Of a stretch of DNA of 64,000 nucleotides, positions 1 through 7,732 are shown piece by piece. Every line of letters begins with the position of its first letter. Position 1 is the stretch's first letter. This DNA comes from CAYOEZ01 sp964402955 (GTDB taxonomy: Bacteria; Chloroflexota; DTOL01; DAOUCN01). The notes below the pieces were generated by a model. That model searched no databases. It was not told the DNA's origin and saw only the letters and a list, made by a program, of their open reading frames with translations. The translations under genes were made by a program, and so were the position numbers. The stretch is taken from NCBI GenBank assembly GCA_964402955.1, contig CAYOEZ010000002.1, positions 1 to 64,000 of the forward strand, read 5' to 3'.

Positions 1-413
1 GCGCCGGTTCAACCGGAAGCCCGGCCATGAAATCCTCCGACGCCCGCCTCACCGGCACAGATGACGAGATGTGGATTGACGGCGGCAGCTTCAAACTGAA
101 GGTGCCGGCCTCCTTCAACAAGACGCTGGTTGGTTGGCTGAACAAAGACATGGTCTTCGGCATTCGCCCTGAGGCTGTCTACGACAAGCGCTACTATCCC
201 GGCGCCAACCCGGACGACAACATGAATACCAGCGTCGACGTCGTCGAGCCAATGGGCAGCGAAGTCTATATCTACCTCATGACGGGCACGAAGCCGTTCA
301 TCGCCCGCATGGATTCCCGCACCCAGGTCCGCCCCGGAGACAAGCTGGAAGTTTCGATCAACATGGAACACATGCATATCTTCGACAAGCAGACACAGGT
401 GGCGATCACCTAG
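1..413 (+). CDS. ABC sugar transporter ATP-binding subunit, C-terminal part (5' end outside window)
   Basis: The reading frame is open from base 3 to a TAG at 411-413. The first residues contain the GSPAMK string typical of UgpC/MalK-type ATPases, which usually read GSPAMN, followed by about 125 residues forming the TOBE/OB regulatory region (FGIRPEAV is the usual family motif). Such proteins energise import of sugars or glycerol phosphates through a CUT1 permease at the inner membrane. The nucleotide-binding domain lies upstream of the window, so the substrate cannot be judged. No permease gene follows. Family assignment is confident; the specific transporter is not known. Confidence 0.85.
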   Translation, partial: AGSTGSPAMKSSDARLTGTDDEMWIDGGSFKLKVPASFNKTLVGWLNKDMVFGIRPEAVYDKRYYPGANPDDNMNTSVDVVEPMGSEVYIYLMTGTKPFIARMDSRTQVRPGDKLEVSINMEHMHIFDKQTQVAIT

Positions 414-470
414 TTCATGGGTGCAGGCATACTGGACCATCGTATCCTGCCGGCAACAATGCCGCAATTC

Positions 471-508
471 AGGGGATAAGCTCCGTTCGCAAAGGGGGCT
501 TATCCCCT
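471..508 (+). terminator. Stem-loop between ABC ATPase and apgM
   Basis: An 11-bp perfect inverted repeat (AGGGGATAAGC at 471-481, GCTTATCCCCT at 498-508) encloses a 16-nt loop. It lies 57 bases after the ABC ATPase stop, where a terminator is expected. No T run follows, so an intrinsic terminator is only a possibility. A second small stem (CGTCCCA/TGGGACG) lies at about 527-553, just before the apgM ribosome binding site. Confidence 0.45.
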
Positions 509-575
509 CGTTGCACTATGTGAAACGTCCCAGGCTGCAACAACGTGGGACGTCCGCAAAGCAAGGAGATACGCT

Positions 576-1799
576 ATGGAACTTGACATGCTCAAAGAGC
601 TGGCCGTCGACTCGCCAGCGAAGATCGTCCTGCTCGTGTTGGACGGCCTGGGCGGGCTAGCCCAGGAAGCGGGCGGCAAAACAGAACTCGAAACAGCCCA
701 CAAGCCCAATTTCGACGCTCTGGCTGCCAAATCATCGTTGGGACAAACCCATCCCGTCGCGCCCGGCGTCACTCCCGGCAGTGGGCCTGGCCATCTCGGC
801 CTCTTCGGCTACGATCCGGTGAAATTTCTGATTGGCCGCGGCGTTCTGGAAGCGCTGGGCATTGGCTTCGATCTGAAAGATAGCGACGTCGCCGCCCGCG
901 GCAACTTCTGCTCGGTTGACGATCAGGGCCTGATCACTGACCGCCGCGCTGGCCGCATCAGCACCGACACCTGCATCCAGCTCTGTTCTGAGTTGCGCAA
1001 GGTTAAGCTGCCGGGCGTTGCGGTTTTCGTCGAGCCGGTTAAGGAACACCGTTTCGTCCTCGTGCTGCGCGGCGAGGGGCTTTCCGGCCATCTCAGCGAG
1101 TCGGATCCACAGCGACTGGGTGTCACGCCCCTGGATGTCGAGGCCACCGATCCGGTAGCGAAGAAGACGGCCGATCTGGTCAATGCCTTTGTGCGCGAAG
1201 CACGCAAAGTTCTTGCCCCGCACCGTCCGGCCAATATGCTGCTTCTGCGCGGTTTCGCCCGCCATCCGCACATGCCCACGCTGCAACAGCTCTTCGGGCT
1301 AAACCCGGCCGCAATTGCCCTCTACCCGATGTATAAGGGGCTGGCGACGCTGGCCGGCATGCAAATTCTGCCCATTGTCAAGGCTGAGGGCGGAAGCGGA
1401 ACGACGATTGCTGAGGAGTTTCTGACTCTGAAGGCCAATTTCAACGCCTTCAACTTCTTCTTCATCCACATCAAAGGCACAGACTCTGCCGGTGAGGACG
1501 GCGACTTTGCACGCAAGGTATCGGTTATTGAGGATGTCGACAAACACCTACCCGAAATCCTCGCCCTCAATCCTGACGTGCTGATCGTGACCGGCGACCA
1601 TTCGACGCCGGCCGTGCTCAAGAGCCATAGCTGGCACCCCGTGCCCTTCATGCTCTATGCACGCAATGTGCGCGCCGATGGCGTCGCCGAGTTCGGCGAG
1701 CGCGCCTGCTCACGCGGCTCACTGGGCACGTTCCTGGCCAAAGATGGCTTGATCCAGGCTCTCTCCTGCGCCGGAAAGCTCACCAAGTTCGGAGCGTAG
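576..1799 (+). CDS. apgM: 2,3-bisphosphoglycerate-independent phosphoglycerate mutase, archaeal type
   Basis: This 407-residue protein interconverts 3- and 2-phosphoglycerate in cytosolic glycolysis/gluconeogenesis, and its length is normal for the ApgM branch of the alkaline-phosphatase superfamily. Visible motifs are VLLVLDGLGG near the N terminus (metal-binding Asp), GSGPGHLGLFGYDP with the Ser that becomes phosphorylated, HIKGTDSAGEDGD in the middle and GDHSTPA near the C terminus (metal ligands). The ATG at 576 follows an AAGGAG ribosome binding site at about 562-567; a second in-frame ATG at 588 has worse spacing. It is a stand-alone gene between an ABC ATPase and convergent signal peptidases. 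Confidence 0.93.
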   Translation: MELDMLKELAVDSPAKIVLLVLDGLGGLAQEAGGKTELETAHKPNFDALAAKSSLGQTHPVAPGVTPGSGPGHLGLFGYDPVKFLIGRGVLEALGIGFDLKDSDVAARGNFCSVDDQGLITDRRAGRISTDTCIQLCSELRKVKLPGVAVFVEPVKEHRFVLVLRGEGLSGHLSESDPQRLGVTPLDVEATDPVAKKTADLVNAFVREARKVLAPHRPANMLLLRGFARHPHMPTLQQLFGLNPAAIALYPMYKGLATLAGMQILPIVKAEGGSGTTIAEEFLTLKANFNAFNFFFIHIKGTDSAGEDGDFARKVSVIEDVDKHLPEILALNPDVLIVTGDHSTPAVLKSHSWHPVPFMLYARNVRADGVAEFGERACSRGSLGTFLAKDGLIQALSCAGKLTKFGA

Positions 1800-1918
1800 C
1801 GAATCCACGTACAGAGGCTCGCGGAACACCGGGCCAAAAAAGTTCCGCACATCCTCGCCGATTGGCGCCGATGTGCGGATCGCAAAGCTCACTGTCCTGC
1901 GGGTTTCTTCTGCTTCGT

Positions 1919-2602
1919 CTAGCGCCTGGGCAACTGCGCCCCCAGGTCATAGTGTTTGATGAAACCCCAGCGCCGCGGCGGCCAATACGACAGCCAGGCC
2001 CTGCCGACCACTTTGCTCTGCTGAAGCATGCCGAACGAGCGCGAATCGCTGGAGTTGCCCCGGTTGTCCCCCATGACAAACAACTCACCCTGGCCGACAA
2101 TGGCCGGCCCCCACGATGATGTTGGCCCCACCTGGACATACGGCTCAGCAAGCGGTTGGCCGTTGATGTAGATCTTGCCCAGCCGCACCTCAACCTTGTC
2201 GCCTGGCAGACCAATCACGCGCTTGATGAAATCGCGTGAGGGGCTGGTTGGCGGCACGAAAACAATCACATCCCCACGCTGCGGGGGGTGGAAGAAACCA
2301 TCGAGGAATTTGCTGCCGCGGGCCGAGCGGCCGATGGTGGCGCGCAGCAGGTTGACCGGAAAACCGGTGTTGTAGACGAGGTGATCGACAACCAGATACT
2401 GGCCATCGTGGATATTGGGCTCCATACTCATCCCTTCCACGCGGAAATTACGCCAGACGGTCTGGATGACCAGGAAGACCAGGATAGCGAACACCAACGT
2501 TTCGAGTATCTCGCGCAGCAGCGGCGCCACGTTCACACCAGCCTTGGCAGCAGGCGATGTCCCGACATCTTCGCTTCGGAGCTGAGGCATCTCTTCGCTC
2601 AT
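1919..2602 (-). CDS. lepB: Signal peptidase I (second of a tandem pair)
   Basis: A 227-residue type I signal peptidase that cleaves Sec/Tat signal peptides at the outer face of the cytoplasmic membrane. One membrane segment (about residues 30-48) precedes the catalytic-serine box SMEPNIHDGQYLVVD. The catalytic Lys lies in DFIKRVIGLPGD, and box E is GDNRGNSSDSR. Its ATG overlaps the stop of the upstream paralogue by 4 bases, so the two are translationally coupled. The two copies differ clearly in sequence, indicating an old duplication. Both Ser and Lys are present in each, so both should be active. Confidence 0.93.
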   Translation of the reverse strand: MSEEMPQLRSEDVGTSPAAKAGVNVAPLLREILETLVFAILVFLVIQTVWRNFRVEGMSMEPNIHDGQYLVVDHLVYNTGFPVNLLRATIGRSARGSKFLDGFFHPPQRGDVIVFVPPTSPSRDFIKRVIGLPGDKVEVRLGKIYINGQPLAEPYVQVGPTSSWGPAIVGQGELFVMGDNRGNSSDSRSFGMLQQSKVVGRAWLSYWPPRRWGFIKHYDLGAQLPRR

Positions 2603-3411
2603 GGCAATTGCTTCTTCAGATCATAGTGTTTGATGAATCCCCAAACATCCGGCGGCCAATAGCGCAGCCACGCCTTGCCGACCACGTTCGTGAGCGGCAA
2701 CATGCCAAAGACACGCGAATCGGAGGAATTGCCACGGTTGTCGCCCATGACAAAAAGCTGGCCTTTGCCCACGACTGCCGGCCCCCACGACTGGCCCGGC
2801 GCAGGGCGGATATATGGCTCATCAATCGGATGGTCATTGATGTAGACCACCCCCTGGCGCAGCTCAACTTTGTCACCCTTGATACCAATGACTCGTTTGA
2901 TCAGATCGGGCTTGGTGTTGGTGACGGGGACAAAAACAAGCACCTCGCCGCGCTGTGGCGAGTGCAAGATACTATCGAGCAGCGCGCGGCCCAGGGCAGC
3001 CTTACCCAGCGCGCGTCTCAACGCATCGATGGCCGGCCCATTGGCATAGACCACCCGGTTCACGACAACATACTGCCCCTCGTAGAGATTGGGCTGCATA
3101 CTGACACTTTGCACCTTATAGTTGCGCGAGAGGGCCTGCACCACCAAAAAGACAAGCAGCGCGAAGATGACAGTCTCCAACATTTCGCGCAGGATGCCAA
3201 TCACGTTTTCGCCAAGGGACGGATGGATGGGAGCTTGAACAACCTCGGCAGCCAACACACGCATCGGAGCAACAGGTACATTGTTACTTATGGCGATGGG
3301 CTCAAGCGCTGTCTCGTCAGTCGCAGGCACTAAAACACGCTCACTCTGGTCTGTATCCTCCAATAAATGATCCTCCAACAGATGTCGTCCATTGCGCACA
3401 TTGTACACCAT
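2599..3411 (-). CDS. lepB: Signal peptidase I (first of a tandem pair)
   Basis: This second type I signal peptidase (270 residues from the ATG at 3411) carries the serine box SMQPNLYEGQYVVVN, the catalytic Lys in DLIKRVIGIKGD and box E GDNRGNSSDSR. A single hydrophobic segment (roughly residues 77-95) sits before the serine box, and the 55-60 residues ahead of it are acidic and low in conservation. The start is uncertain: a TTG at 3363 preceded by GGAGG would shorten the protein by 16 residues. It is transcribed first in a two-gene operon and diverges from hisC. Confidence 0.92.
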   Translation of the reverse strand: MVYNVRNGRHLLEDHLLEDTDQSERVLVPATDETALEPIAISNNVPVAPMRVLAAEVVQAPIHPSLGENVIGILREMLETVIFALLVFLVVQALSRNYKVQSVSMQPNLYEGQYVVVNRVVYANGPAIDALRRALGKAALGRALLDSILHSPQRGEVLVFVPVTNTKPDLIKRVIGIKGDKVELRQGVVYINDHPIDEPYIRPAPGQSWGPAVVGKGQLFVMGDNRGNSSDSRVFGMLPLTNVVGKAWLRYWPPDVWGFIKHYDLKKQLP

Positions 3412-3443
3412 TGCGCGCTGTTTTGGAAAGGGGGGATATCACA

Positions 3444-3472
3444 TTGACAAACATGGCGTTGCCGGATATACT
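3444..3472 (+). promoter_or_regulatory. Sigma70-type promoter for hisC
   Basis: A perfect -35 (TTGACA, 3444-3449) and a near-perfect -10 (TATACT, 3467-3472) are separated by 17 bp. The expected transcription start near 3479 gives a leader of about 90 nt. It also argues that hisC translation begins at 3570 rather than at the upstream ATG at 3411. Confidence 0.75.
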
Positions 3473-3569
3473 TGCCGTGCGAATGAGCGATGCCTGCAAA
3501 TATCGCACCTGTCCGCGATCGGCATGCTCTGTAGATGCCCAACCTGTAGACGAAAAGGTAGATCAAGCG

Positions 3570-4676
3570 ATGACCCTCACCCATATCCGTCCTGACATTT
3601 TGGCCACGCCTGAAGAGCCATATGGTCTTGTTGATCTGGCCGATGTGGCTGCACGACACGGCCTGCCGCTGCAGCGCATTGTCAAGCTCGACGCCAATGA
3701 AAACCTCTATGGCGCCTCGCCCGGGGTGCAGGCTGCGTTGGCTGCCGACCAGTCGTGGCAGTTCTACCCGGACATCAGCTACCTCCCGCTGCGCCGGGCG
3801 CTCGGAGAGTACGCCGGCGCGGATGCGGAACAAATCATTGCCACAAACGGCTGTGACGAGCTGATTCTGTTGTTGGTGCAGCTATTCATGCAGCCCGGCG
3901 ACCAGGCCATCAGCGCTCCGCCATCCTTCTCGGTCTACGACTGGTCGATACACATCCAGGGTGGCAAGAAGGTGTCTGTGCCACGCCTGCGTGATCAGGG
4001 CTACGCGCTGGATACAGCGGGCATTGTGAAGGCGGTGAATGACCGCACGCGCCTTGTCTTCATTTGCAACCCCAACAACCCCACCGGCAATCTGACGCCG
4101 CAAGAAGACATCGAGACCATCCTGGACACGGGCATCATGGTGGCTGTGGACGAGACATACTACGAGTTCGCGGGCGTCACCATGCTGCCCCTGCAGGCGA
4201 AGTATAGCAATCTCATCATTATGCGTAGCCTCAGCAAGTGGGCAGCGCTGGCAGGTATGCGCGTCGGCTACGGCATATTCAGCCCGGACGTGGCGCGGCA
4301 GATGCACAAGATACGGCAGCCGTTCAACGTCAATCGGGCCGGCTACGTGGCGACAATGGCATCGATTGAAGACAAAGACTATCTGCTGGCCAATGTGGCC
4401 AAGCTCGTCACCGAGAGAGAGCGCCTGCTGCAACTGCTGTCTCGTGTTCCTTTCCTGCACTGCTATCCTTCGCACGGCAACTACATCCTTTGCGATGTCA
4501 ATGGCGTCTCGTCTCAGGTTCTACGAGACGAGATTGAGAGAGAGGGTGTGCTGCTGCGCGCCTACCAGAGCAAGCATTTGCCGAACGCCATCCGTTTTAG
4601 CGTCGGCAAGCCGGAGCATACGGAGGCGGCCATGACCGCCCTGGACTGTGCCGGGCGGCGGCTGGCGTTGCTATGA
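3570..4676 (+). CDS. hisC: Histidinol-phosphate aminotransferase
   Basis: A PLP-dependent class I/II aminotransferase that converts imidazole-acetol phosphate to histidinol phosphate in histidine biosynthesis. From 3570 it is 368 residues, the usual HisC length. Motifs are KLDANENLYGASP near the N terminus, the CNPNNPTGN box, and the PLP lysine in RSLSKWAALAGMRVGYG (about residue 223). An in-frame ATG at 3411 would add 53 unconserved residues and lies upstream of the promoter at 3444-3472, so 3570 (preceded by AAAAGGTAG) is chosen. No other his genes are nearby, and related substrates (aromatic amino acids) are possible. The stop overlaps the next gene by 4 bases. Confidence 0.88.
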   Translation: MTLTHIRPDILATPEEPYGLVDLADVAARHGLPLQRIVKLDANENLYGASPGVQAALAADQSWQFYPDISYLPLRRALGEYAGADAEQIIATNGCDELILLLVQLFMQPGDQAISAPPSFSVYDWSIHIQGGKKVSVPRLRDQGYALDTAGIVKAVNDRTRLVFICNPNNPTGNLTPQEDIETILDTGIMVAVDETYYEFAGVTMLPLQAKYSNLIIMRSLSKWAALAGMRVGYGIFSPDVARQMHKIRQPFNVNRAGYVATMASIEDKDYLLANVAKLVTERERLLQLLSRVPFLHCYPSHGNYILCDVNGVSSQVLRDEIEREGVLLRAYQSKHLPNAIRFSVGKPEHTEAAMTALDCAGRRLALL

Positions 4677-5689
4677 AATCGAGCGTGTACCCCGTGGGGA
4701 AACTGCCCACGACCGTGCTGGCCGATCTCCTGGCGCGTTATGGCAGCAAGGACCCGCGCGTCGTTGCCGGGATGTCAATCGGCCAGGATGCCACCGTCAT
4801 CGACATGGGCGATCGTTATCTGGTGGCCAAGACAGACCCGATCACGTTCGCGACCGACCAGATCGGCTGGTACGCTGTCAACGTCAATGCCAACGACCTG
4901 GCGTGCAGCGGAGCACAGCCGCGCTGGTTCCTCTGCACCATTCTGCTTCCGGAAGCAGCCGCCGACCGGGCAATGGTCGAGACCATTTTTGAGCAAATCA
5001 CACGCGCCTGCCAGTCCGTCGGCGCGAGCCTGGTGGGCGGGCACACAGAGGTGAGCATCGGCATCAAACGCCCCATCGTCGTCGGGCAGATGCTGGGCGA
5101 AGTGGCAAAGGACAAGCTGGTGACAGCCTCAGGAGCTCGGGCTGGCGACGTCATCTTGCTGACAAAGGCGGTTGCCATCGAAGGCACGGCGCTGATCGCT
5201 CACGAAAAAGAGAAGGACCTGCTCAGCCACGGCTATGCCGTCGCTTTTCTAGCTGAGGCGAAGAACCTGCTCTACAAGCCAGGCATCAGCGTGCTGCGCG
5301 ATGCCATGCTGGCGACACAGGCCGCGCCCATTCATGCCATGCACGACCCGACCGAGGGCGGCGTCCTCAGCGGGCTGAGCGAGCTTGCCAAAGCCGCCGG
5401 GTTGGGCATGATGGTGGACGCGGAGAAGATTCCCATCTTGCCCGCCTGCCAGCGCCTGTGCCGGCACTACAACTTGCACCCGCTGGGACTGATCGCCTCT
5501 GGCTCACTGCTGATGACCGTCGGCCCGCAATACAAGAACAAAGTGATCGAGACGCTCAGCGCCCAGGGTATCGCCTGCACGGCCATCGGCTACATGCTGC
5601 CAGTGGAAGAAGGATGCAAGATCCGCGTCGGCGGCATGCCGCGCGACCTGCCTGCGAGCGAGCGCGACGAGATTGCGAAGATACTGTAG
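4673..5689 (+). CDS. AIR synthase-related protein (HypE/ThiL/PurM superfamily)
   Basis: This 338-residue protein has the two-part fold of PurM-like ATP-dependent enzymes. The N-terminal half contains GQDATVIDMGD and NVNANDLACSGAQPRWFL (the NDLA box), and then GGHTEVS. The C-terminal half contains HDPTEGGVLSGLSELAKAAGLGM, as in HypE and SelD. HypE ends in a conserved Pro-Arg-Ile-Cys that receives the carbamoyl group; this protein ends in DEIAKIL, so it is not a canonical hydrogenase maturase. No hyp genes are present. It overlaps hisC by 4 bases (ATGA) and is probably co-transcribed with it. The reaction is unknown. Confidence 0.8.
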   Translation: MKSSVYPVGKLPTTVLADLLARYGSKDPRVVAGMSIGQDATVIDMGDRYLVAKTDPITFATDQIGWYAVNVNANDLACSGAQPRWFLCTILLPEAAADRAMVETIFEQITRACQSVGASLVGGHTEVSIGIKRPIVVGQMLGEVAKDKLVTASGARAGDVILLTKAVAIEGTALIAHEKEKDLLSHGYAVAFLAEAKNLLYKPGISVLRDAMLATQAAPIHAMHDPTEGGVLSGLSELAKAAGLGMMVDAEKIPILPACQRLCRHYNLHPLGLIASGSLLMTVGPQYKNKVIETLSAQGIACTAIGYMLPVEEGCKIRVGGMPRDLPASERDEIAKIL

Positions 5690-5724
5690 GCAGGACACAA
5701 AGTCTACGCAGCCAGGAGTTCAGA

Positions 5725-6369
5725 GTGCCTAGCGGACAGACACACGATGCGTTGACGCTGGTCGCAGCGAGCTTTGCCGCTCCCATCGGCGTCGGTTTGA
5801 CCTTCGAGGGTCAGCCCGGACGCGCCGCCCTTTTTCTGGGGGCATTTCTGGTTTCGGGCCTGCTCTTCTCCGATGACCTGGACACGCATTCGATCGAGCA
5901 CAGGCGCTGGGGACTGCTGCGCTTCCTCTGGCTTCCATATGAGAAGCTGATTCCGCACCGCAGTTGGCTCTCGCACGGGCTGATTGTGGGCCCTGCCTTG
6001 CGCATCCTGTATTTCGCCGCCGCCTTCAGCCTGACGCTGTGGCTGCTGTTGGCCGCGCTCGGCCGCCTGCTGCCGCTCGATGCCGGAGGCCTGGTCGGTC
6101 ATCTGCTGTCGGCGATTGGCTACTCCATTATCGATCACCCCGACGCCTGGGCGCTGGGCTTCGTTGCCTTCGTTCTTGCCGGCATGCTGCACAGCCTGTC
6201 GGACTCGATATGGACGTGGTGGCGGCGAGTCTGGCGCGAGCCCGTGCTACCCGGCGTCCACGCAGCCGGTGACATTGTCCTCACGCACCACGGCGAGCCG
6301 ACCGGGGACTATGTGCAGCGGGTATCATACAATACAAGGGACACAAGCAGCCAGGAAAATACGCCATAG
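5725..6369 (+). CDS. DUF2227-like putative metal-binding membrane protein
   Basis: Starting at the GTG at 5725 (AGGAG at 5714-5718), the product is 214 residues. It has His/Asp-rich sites (THDALT, FSDDLDTHS, HRSWLSHGL, GMLHSLSDSIWTWW) interleaved with four or five hydrophobic segments. This pattern matches the DUF2227/YdjM-like membrane proteins thought to bind metal. It follows the AIR-synthase-like gene by 35 bases and precedes the Eis-like gene by 31 bases, so an operon with hisC is plausible. The substrate is unknown. Confidence 0.75.
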   Translation: MPSGQTHDALTLVAASFAAPIGVGLTFEGQPGRAALFLGAFLVSGLLFSDDLDTHSIEHRRWGLLRFLWLPYEKLIPHRSWLSHGLIVGPALRILYFAAAFSLTLWLLLAALGRLLPLDAGGLVGHLLSAIGYSIIDHPDAWALGFVAFVLAGMLHSLSDSIWTWWRRVWREPVLPGVHAAGDIVLTHHGEPTGDYVQRVSYNTRDTSSQENTP

Positions 6370-6400
6370 CAAAAAGTATAGTAAGGAGAACACACCACCC

Positions 6401-7630
6401 ATGCACTACCGTAACTACGACCCGGCTAAAGACAAAGACGCTGCTCATCGCATCTGGATGGAAACCGGATGGCTTGAAAAGGGCAAAGAAGAGATTATGG
6501 ACACCATGGTTGCCGCCGGCCGCTCTATCGTCGCCGACCTGGACGGCGAGCCGGAATGCATCGTCAACAGCGCAGCCGCGACCATGCGTTATCTCGATCA
6601 GGAGTTGCCACTCTGCGTCATCACCGGCGTCACCACCAGCCGCATCGCGCGCAAGCAGGCCTTCGCCAGGCGGCTGACCGCCCAGTCCGTGGCCAACGGT
6701 GTTGCCGAAGGCGCACACGTCGCCACGCTGGGCATGTTCGAACAGGGTTACTACAACCAGATCGGCTTCGGCAGCGGCGGCTATGAACGCTGGGTATCCT
6801 TCGACCCCGCCGCTCTGCTGCTCAAGAACAAGGCGCGCGTGCCACGCCGCATCACCGTTGATATGGCCGAGGCGGTGCACGCCGCCCGCCTGGCACGCTG
6901 GCGGGGGCACGGCGGCTGCAACATCTTGTCCCCGAACATCACCAAAGCCGAGATGATGTGGAGCCATAATGGCTTTGGCCTGGGCTACTTTGATGGGCCG
7001 AACGGCGAGATGAGCCACTGCTTCTGGGCCGGCGCCAAAGACGTTGAGCCCGGCCCCTATTCAATCGCATTCATGGCCTATCAGAACGGCGAGCAGTTTC
7101 TGGAACTGATGGCGCTGCTCAAGAATATAGGCGATCAGGTGCGTATCGTCAAGATGCACGAGCCGCGCGCTATTCAGATTCAAGACCTGATTAGCCAACC
7201 GTTCAAGCTACGCCAGATGACGCAAGACTCGCCCTTCGCCGCCGGCACGCGCGCTGCGGCCTACTGGCAGACGCGCATCTGTGACCTGAACGCCTGCCTG
7301 GAGCAGACGCAACTGCGCCACGGCAGCGTGCGCTTCAACCTGAAGCTGCACGATCCCATCGCCTCTGCCCTGGACGAGAACGCTCCCTGGCGCGGCGTTG
7401 GCGGCGACTATGTCGTCACTCTTGGCGCGACGTCGGGCGCAGAGAAAGGAACAGACGCCGCTCTGCCAACACTGAGCGCAGCGGTGGGCGCGTTCACTCG
7501 CTTGTGGTTGGGCGTTCTGCCTGCCAGCGGACTGGCGATCACCGATGAGCTGTCTGGCCCGGCGACGTTGCTCGACGAACTGGATCACGTGATCTCCGTC
7601 CCTGAGCCAAAACCGGAGTGGGATTACTGA
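6401..7630 (+). CDS. Eis-like GNAT N-acetyltransferase with C-terminal sterol-carrier-like domain
   Basis: The ATG at 6401 follows an AAGGAGAA site at about 6383-6390 and gives 409 residues, normal for Eis-type enzymes (two GNAT halves plus an SCP2-like domain). The N-terminal half has the family pattern: VITGVTTSRIARKQAF corresponds to the acetyl-CoA-binding turn and GMFEQGYYNQIGFGSGGYE follows. The C-terminal 100 residues resemble the SCP2-like fold, ending in LWLGVLPASGLAITDELSG. Family members acetylate aminoglycosides or protein lysines; neither can be claimed here. Translation could also run further upstream in the same frame, but no ribosome binding site supports that. Confidence 0.82.
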   Translation: MHYRNYDPAKDKDAAHRIWMETGWLEKGKEEIMDTMVAAGRSIVADLDGEPECIVNSAAATMRYLDQELPLCVITGVTTSRIARKQAFARRLTAQSVANGVAEGAHVATLGMFEQGYYNQIGFGSGGYERWVSFDPAALLLKNKARVPRRITVDMAEAVHAARLARWRGHGGCNILSPNITKAEMMWSHNGFGLGYFDGPNGEMSHCFWAGAKDVEPGPYSIAFMAYQNGEQFLELMALLKNIGDQVRIVKMHEPRAIQIQDLISQPFKLRQMTQDSPFAAGTRAAAYWQTRICDLNACLEQTQLRHGSVRFNLKLHDPIASALDENAPWRGVGGDYVVTLGATSGAEKGTDAALPTLSAAVGAFTRLWLGVLPASGLAITDELSGPATLLDELDHVISVPEPKPEWDY

Positions 7631-7725
7631 GGGCAGGGTATAGGGTAGAGGGTTCAGGGTTCAGGGAACCGGAGTCTGGTCGCCTGAACCCCGAACCCTG
7701 AACCCTGAACCCCCGCCCTACACGA
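7631..7725. repeat. Intergenic GGGTNNN heptamer array forming a long hairpin
   Basis: The 102-base gap between the acetyltransferase and the ABC-F gene is filled with irregular heptamers of the GGGTTCA/GGGTATA type. A central inverted repeat is formed by GGGTTCAGGGTTCAGGG at about 7650-7667 and its complement at about 7692-7713. Similar arrays occur at 9626-9680, 32318-32356, 63588-63670 and 63978-64000. Confidence 0.7.
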
Positions 7726-7732
7726 TGAGACG

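Noticed and set aside
3411..3569. N-terminal extension of hisC from the ATG at 3411
   Set aside because: It lies upstream of and across the promoter at 3444-3472, has no ribosome binding site and adds 53 unconserved residues.
4673..5689. Call of this gene as hydrogenase maturase HypE
   Set aside because: The obligatory C-terminal Cys tail is absent and no other hyp or hydrogenase genes are present.
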